Shown in pieces: positions 5,511-9,231 of a DNA stretch of 9,231 nt (positions are counted from its first letter, which is position 1; every line of letters starts with the position of its first letter). Under the pieces are notes generated by a model. It saw nothing but the letters and a program-made list of their open reading frames with translations, had not been told where the DNA came from and did not search any database. Source of the stretch: Candidatus Halomonas stercoripullorum (lineage in GTDB: Bacteria; Pseudomonadota; Gammaproteobacteria; Pseudomonadales; Halomonadaceae); NCBI GenBank assembly GCA_019114645.1, contig DXFC01000298.1, forward strand, positions 1 through 9,231. Reading direction: 5' to 3'. A program made the translations under genes and the position numbers.

Positions 5511-6305
5511 ATGCATCCGATGGTCCAATTTGCGTTGCGCGCCACGCGCAGCGCCGCCGAACAGTTTTTGCGCATTCGTGAGCGCATTGAAAATGCCCAC
5601 GAAGAACATAATTTAGAGCGCCTGCTGGAAGACACTGCGCGCAATGCCGAAACGTTGATCGTACGGCAGCTCAACCGTGGTTACCCGCAACATGGTCTCA
5701 TGGGTCGCTTCACTCCTCACCGCGCCGGAGAAGGCGAGGGGCGGGATGTCGAATGGCGTATTGAGCCTTTCCATGGATACTCCACCTTGGGCGTGGCCGG
5801 CAGTGGCTTTGCGCTGTCAGTGGTGTGCCTGGTGAAAGGTCGCCCGGAGCATGCGGTGGTGATCTGTCCATTCAGCGATGACGAGTACCTGATCAGTCGT
5901 GGCCGTGGCGCTCAGCATAACGGTAAACGCCTTCGGGTGAGCAAGAGCGTTGCCGTGCCGGGTTCGCGGGTGGCCATGAGCCTGCCCGAGAGCTGGCTGC
6001 GTGCCCGCCATCTGCCTGCCTATTTGACACTGATTCAACAGCTTGGCCCGCAAATCGAAACGCAGCTGGCAACAGGCAGCGGCTTGCTCGATATGGTCGA
6101 GCTGGCCTCGGGGCGTGTGGACATCGCGTTTGTACTGGGAGTTGAAGAGCAGGACCGCCTGGTCGGTTCACTCCTGCTCAAGGAGACCGGGGCGTTGACA
6201 GGAGCGCCTAATGGTCAGCCGGGAGTGGAAACCGAAGGCCTGCTGATGGCTGCCGGGCCACGTCTGTATAAGGCATTGGTACAGCAGTTAAAACCCCATT
6301 TTTGA
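5511..6305 (+). CDS. suhB: SuhB-like inositol-monophosphatase-fold protein with degraded metal site
   Basis: SuhB homologue by its N-terminus (MHPMVQFALRATR), the YPQH segment (58-61), RGRGAQHNGKRLR (130-142) and its place divergent from trmJ. Length 264 (E. coli 267). The active site is not that of an enzyme: the DPLDGTTN motif reads EPFHGYST (85-92), the EESGE ligand segment is replaced by basic/aromatic text (GRFTPHR, 65-71), and the NDFVTNVD motif reads NLERLLED (34-41). The last ligand aspartate of PWD seems kept (D215 in EEQD). Phosphatase activity is therefore doubtful. In E. coli SuhB acts with NusA and RNA polymerase in rRNA antitermination and ribosome assembly, independently of catalysis; that role could persist here. 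The boxA-like leader supports this. The ORF is open and free of frameshifts, so it is not a pseudogene. Confidence 0.9.
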   Translation: MHPMVQFALRATRSAAEQFLRIRERIENAHEEHNLERLLEDTARNAETLIVRQLNRGYPQHGLMGRFTPHRAGEGEGRDVEWRIEPFHGYSTLGVAGSGFALSVVCLVKGRPEHAVVICPFSDDEYLISRGRGAQHNGKRLRVSKSVAVPGSRVAMSLPESWLRARHLPAYLTLIQQLGPQIETQLATGSGLLDMVELASGRVDIAFVLGVEEQDRLVGSLLLKETGALTGAPNGQPGVETEGLLMAAGPRLYKALVQQLKPHF

Positions 6306-6634
6306 GTGGGTGCAGGTTGGCGGAGCGCTGGCGTGTTGCTTGCGCTCCGGGCTTCTGGTCGTAATTGTGTGGTTTTCTTTCATGTAATTCAGCAGGTTGC
6401 GCTTGTACGCGCTGCGCCTGTCGCGTAAGTTTATAAAAAAGCTGGGGTCGACGCAGCGCCATCTGGAGTCCGGGGTTTAGAGACTAGAAAACATATCGCA
6501 ACTCTTGGTTCATGCATTTGATGCTGGTCGAAGCAGATCTTTGATGTGATGTGTATCCTTCCGCAAGACTCTGGCTCGCGGCCTGTGGCTGCCGACAAGA
6601 CGTTTTGATTCACGCTTGCCCGAGACCGAGAGCC
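6306..6634. other. 329-bp intergenic region between suhB and mrpA
   Basis: No convincing gene is seen. An 8-bp perfect stem CGGAGCGC/GCGCTCCG (6321-6328, 6342-6349) with a 13-nt loop lies shortly after suhB but lacks a T-run, so it is at best a weak terminator. A second short inverted repeat TACGCG/CGCGTA lies at 6406-6411 and 6422-6427, just before an AT-rich TTTATAAAAAAG. The middle part is clearly richer in A+T than the flanking genes and probably holds the mrp promoter, but no pair of -35 and -10 boxes with proper spacing stands out. Confidence 0.5.
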
Positions 6635-9231
6635 ATGCTGCTACTTTTTCTGATTCTTGTTCCTTTCATCGGTAGTGTCATTGCCGCCCTGATGCCCGCC
6701 AATGCCCGCAATCGGGAGTCATGGCTGGCGGGTGGTGTGGCCATGTTCGGCTTGCTGGTAACGCTTTATTTGTATGCCCAGACTGGCAGTGGTGAAGCGG
6801 TACGCTTCCATGCCACCTGGCTGCCCGCCTACGGGCTCGACTTTACCCTGCGTCTGGACGGCCTGGCCTGGCTGTTTGCGATGCTGATTCAGGGTATTGG
6901 CGTGTTGGTGGTGATCTACGCACGCTACTACATGTCACCGGACGATCCGGTGCCACGCTTCTTCTCGTTTTTGCTCGCCTTCATGGGCTCGATGCTGGGT
7001 GTCGTGCTGTCAGGCAACCTGATCCAGCTGGTGGTGTTTTGGGAGTTGACCAGCGTGACCTCGTTTCTGCTGATCGGCTACTGGCACCACCGTGCTGACG
7101 CCCGGCGTGGGGCGCGCATGGCGTTTACCGTGACTGCCACCGGTGGGCTATGCCTGTTGGTGGGTGTGCTCATGCTGGGCCACATCGTCGGCAGCTATTC
7201 GCTGGATGCGGTGCTGGCCTCGGGTGACATGGTGCGTGAACACGGCCTGTACGTGCCGACCCTGATACTGATCGCTCTCGGTGCCCTGACCAAGAGTGCC
7301 CAGTTTCCTTTTCATTTCTGGCTGCCTCATGCCATGGCGGCGCCTACGCCGGTGTCATCCTTCCTGCACTCCGCCACCATGGTCAAAGCGGGCGTCTTCT
7401 TGTTGATGCGGTTATGGCCGGTGCTGTCGGGAACCCCGGAATGGTCCTGGATTATCGCCGGGGCAGGGGTATGTACACTGCTGATTGGTGCCTATGCGGC
7501 GATCTTCCAGAACGACCTCAAAGGGCTGCTGGCTTACTCGACGATTAGCCATCTGGGCTTGATTACCGTGCTGCTGGGCATTGGGTCCACGCTGGGTATC
7601 GTGGCGGCGATTTTCCATACGCTCAACCACGCTACCTTCAAGGCTTCGCTATTCATGGCGGCGGGCATCATCGATCATGAGAGCGGCACCCGGGATATGC
7701 GCAAGCTACGTGGCCTCTACCGTGTGCTGCCCTATACCGGCACGCTGGCTATCGTGGCGACTGCCGCCATGGCCGGTGTACCCCTGCTCAACGGTTTCCT
7801 CTCCAAGGAGATGTTCTTTGCCGAGGCGCTGCTGGTGGGTGGGCCAGGCAACTGGGGCATGTCACTGGCGGCGTTGTTGATGGGTATCTTCGCGGTGGCG
7901 TATTCGCTGCGCTTTCTGCATGTGTTCTTCGGTCCACTGGCAACCGATTTGCCCAAGGTGCCACATGAGCCGCCTCGCTGGATGCGTTTTCCGGTCGAGT
8001 TTCTGGTGTTGTGCTGTCTGGTGGTGGGGGTGGCTCCGGGTTGGAGCGTCGGCCCGCTGCTTAATAACGCCGTGGTCGCGGTGCTTGGCGCGCAGACGCC
8101 GTCATACAGCCTGGCCTTGTGGCACGGTTTCAACTTGCCACTATTGATGAGTGTGGTGGCGCTGGTGGGGGGCGTGGCGTTCTACACGCTGCTGCGGCGT
8201 CGCTTCAATCTGATTCAATCCGACCGGGTGCCGCTGCTGGACCGGGTCAATGGCAAGGAGATCTACGAGAGCACCATGTTGCGCCTGATGTCGACGGCCG
8301 GCTTCCTGGAGAAGCTATTGAGCACGCGACGCCTGCAACCGCAATTGGCGCTGATGATCGTCTTGCTGATCGCTGTGCCCCTGGCGCTGGTGTGGCCGCT
8401 GATGACCCTGGTGCCCTCTTTTGAGGGGGAGTTTTCGTTGCTGTTCGTGGTGCTCTGGGTGATCGGCTGTGCCTGTGCGGTCGGGGCCGCCTGGCAGGCC
8501 AAGTACCACCGCCTGACCGCGCTATGTCTGGTAGGGGGAACCGGCATTGTGACAAGCGCGACTTTCCTCTGGCTGTCAGCGCCGGACCTGGCATTGACCC
8601 AGCTCATGGTGGAGACCGTGACGACAGTGCTGATCTTGCTCGGGCTGCGCTGGCTACCCCCCCGTATCACGCCAAAGGCACTCAATATGCTTACGCCACG
8701 CCGTGCCTGGCTGCGGCGTTCACGGGATATGGTCATTGCCGTGGCGGCGGGGCTCGGCATGAGTGTGCTGAGCTATGCGGTTCTGGTACGGCCGGCATCG
8801 CCGGATGGTATTTCAGGCTTTTTCCTGTCCCATGCCCTGTCGGGGGGCGGTGGTAGCAACGTGGTCAATGTGTTGCTGGTGGACTTCCGTGGCTTCGATA
8901 CTCTAGGTGAGATCGTCGTGCTGGTGATTGTTGCACTGACGGTATATGCCCTCCTGCGGCGTTTCCGTCCGGCACCTGAGAGCATACCGATTCCCTCCCA
9001 ACAGGCTAACAGTGTTGACCCGGCGGCGGGCCAGACGCCTGCCGAGCAGGTTGAGCGCGGCTTCCTGCTGGTACCCAGCGTTTATCTACGTGCGCTCTTC
9101 CCGATCATGCTGCTTATCGCAGGCTACTTCTTCATGCGCGGACATAATTTACCGGGCGGTGGTTTTGTGGCCGGCTTGATTTTCGCTGTGGCAATTATCG
9201 TGCAGTACATGCTGGCCGGGACGACCTGGGT
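6635..9231 (+). CDS. mrpA: Fused MrpA-MrpB subunit of multisubunit Na+/H+ antiporter (partial, right edge)
   Basis: Largest subunit of the Mrp/Mnh/Pha cation/proton antiporter, an inner-membrane complex that expels Na+ (or K+) for protons and is related to complex I NuoL/NuoM. 865 residues are present without a stop. Residues about 1-520 are the antiporter module with many membrane helices: E137 in FWELTS, K220 in LTKSAQFPFHFWLP, K251, K296, K336 and K391 match the conserved charged residues of the proton path. Residues about 612-675 (APDLALTQLMVET) are the MbhD-like part, and about 740-775 (FRGFDTLGE) the MbhE-like part. After a polar linker (781-808) an MnhB domain begins (RGHNLPGGGF, 835-844) and is cut by the edge. 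Such A+B fusions occur in proteobacterial group 2 (PhaAB type) operons, where subunits C-G follow. A weak GAGA precedes the start. Fits a halophilic host. Confidence 0.95.
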   Translation, partial: MLLLFLILVPFIGSVIAALMPANARNRESWLAGGVAMFGLLVTLYLYAQTGSGEAVRFHATWLPAYGLDFTLRLDGLAWLFAMLIQGIGVLVVIYARYYMSPDDPVPRFFSFLLAFMGSMLGVVLSGNLIQLVVFWELTSVTSFLLIGYWHHRADARRGARMAFTVTATGGLCLLVGVLMLGHIVGSYSLDAVLASGDMVREHGLYVPTLILIALGALTKSAQFPFHFWLPHAMAAPTPVSSFLHSATMVKAGVFLLMRLWPVLSGTPEWSWIIAGAGVCTLLIGAYAAIFQNDLKGLLAYSTISHLGLITVLLGIGSTLGIVAAIFHTLNHATFKASLFMAAGIIDHESGTRDMRKLRGLYRVLPYTGTLAIVATAAMAGVPLLNGFLSKEMFFAEALLVGGPGNWGMSLAALLMGIFAVAYSLRFLHVFFGPLATDLPKVPHEPPRWMRFPVEFLVLCCLVVGVAPGWSVGPLLNNAVVAVLGAQTPSYSLALWHGFNLPLLMSVVALVGGVAFYTLLRRRFNLIQSDRVPLLDRVNGKEIYESTMLRLMSTAGFLEKLLSTRRLQPQLALMIVLLIAVPLALVWPLMTLVPSFEGEFSLLFVVLWVIGCACAVGAAWQAKYHRLTALCLVGGTGIVTSATFLWLSAPDLALTQLMVETVTTVLILLGLRWLPPRITPKALNMLTPRRAWLRRSRDMVIAVAAGLGMSVLSYAVLVRPASPDGISGFFLSHALSGGGGSNVVNVLLVDFRGFDTLGEIVVLVIVALTVYALLRRFRPAPESIPIPSQQANSVDPAAGQTPAEQVERGFLLVPSVYLRALFPIMLLIAGYFFMRGHNLPGGGFVAGLIFAVAIIVQYMLAGTTW

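Noticed and set aside
5511..6305. suhB as a decaying pseudogene
   Set aside because: Despite active-site changes the frame is full length, without stops or frameshifts, and other family segments are well kept, so it is more likely a functional non-enzyme.
6431..6613. 60-codon minus-strand frame in the suhB-mrpA gap
   Set aside because: No convincing ribosome binding site, motif or family resemblance; length is within chance for this composition.

Overview
The window is about 9.2 kb of GC-rich gammaproteobacterial chromosome. Gene content, gene order and protein sequence all point to a moderately halophilic member of the Halomonadaceae (Halomonas/Chromohalobacter type). That placement is from memory of the families and was not tested by a search. 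There are no tRNA or rRNA genes, CRISPR arrays, transposases or prophage genes.

Layout. From 1 to 5328 all genes lie on the minus strand. In the direction of transcription they are trmJ (tRNA Cm32/Um32 methyltransferase), cysE (serine acetyltransferase), iscR, iscS, iscA, ndk (nucleoside diphosphate kinase) and rlmN (23S rRNA/tRNA m2A methyltransferase, running off the left edge). From 5511 to the right edge the genes are on the plus strand: suhB, divergent from trmJ, and then a large fused MrpA/MrpB subunit of a Na+/H+ antiporter that runs off the right edge.

The order suhB<>trmJ-cysE-iscR-iscS-(...)-iscA-(...)-ndk-rlmN matches the classical Pseudomonas arrangement, with one large difference. 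iscU is absent between iscS and iscA (only 36 bp), and hscB, hscA, fdx and iscX are absent between iscA and ndk (193 bp holding a terminator-like hairpin and a candidate promoter). IscS keeps all its catalytic residues but stops at residue 382, so it lacks the last ~22 residues that in E. coli IscS form the IscU-binding tail. IscR keeps its C92/C98/C104/H107 cluster ligands, and an IscR type 1-like box overlaps the iscR promoter. This looks like a reduced IscRSA system in which scaffold, chaperones and docking tail were lost together.

The second unusual locus is suhB. Its protein has the inositol-monophosphatase fold, but most metal-binding motif residues are changed. Its 5' leader carries a near-perfect rrn-type boxA (TGTTCTTTAACA) 25 nt before the start codon. 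In E. coli SuhB works in Nus-factor antitermination without needing its phosphatase activity, and suhB is autoregulated through a leader boxA. Here the regulatory circuit appears kept while the enzyme active site has decayed.
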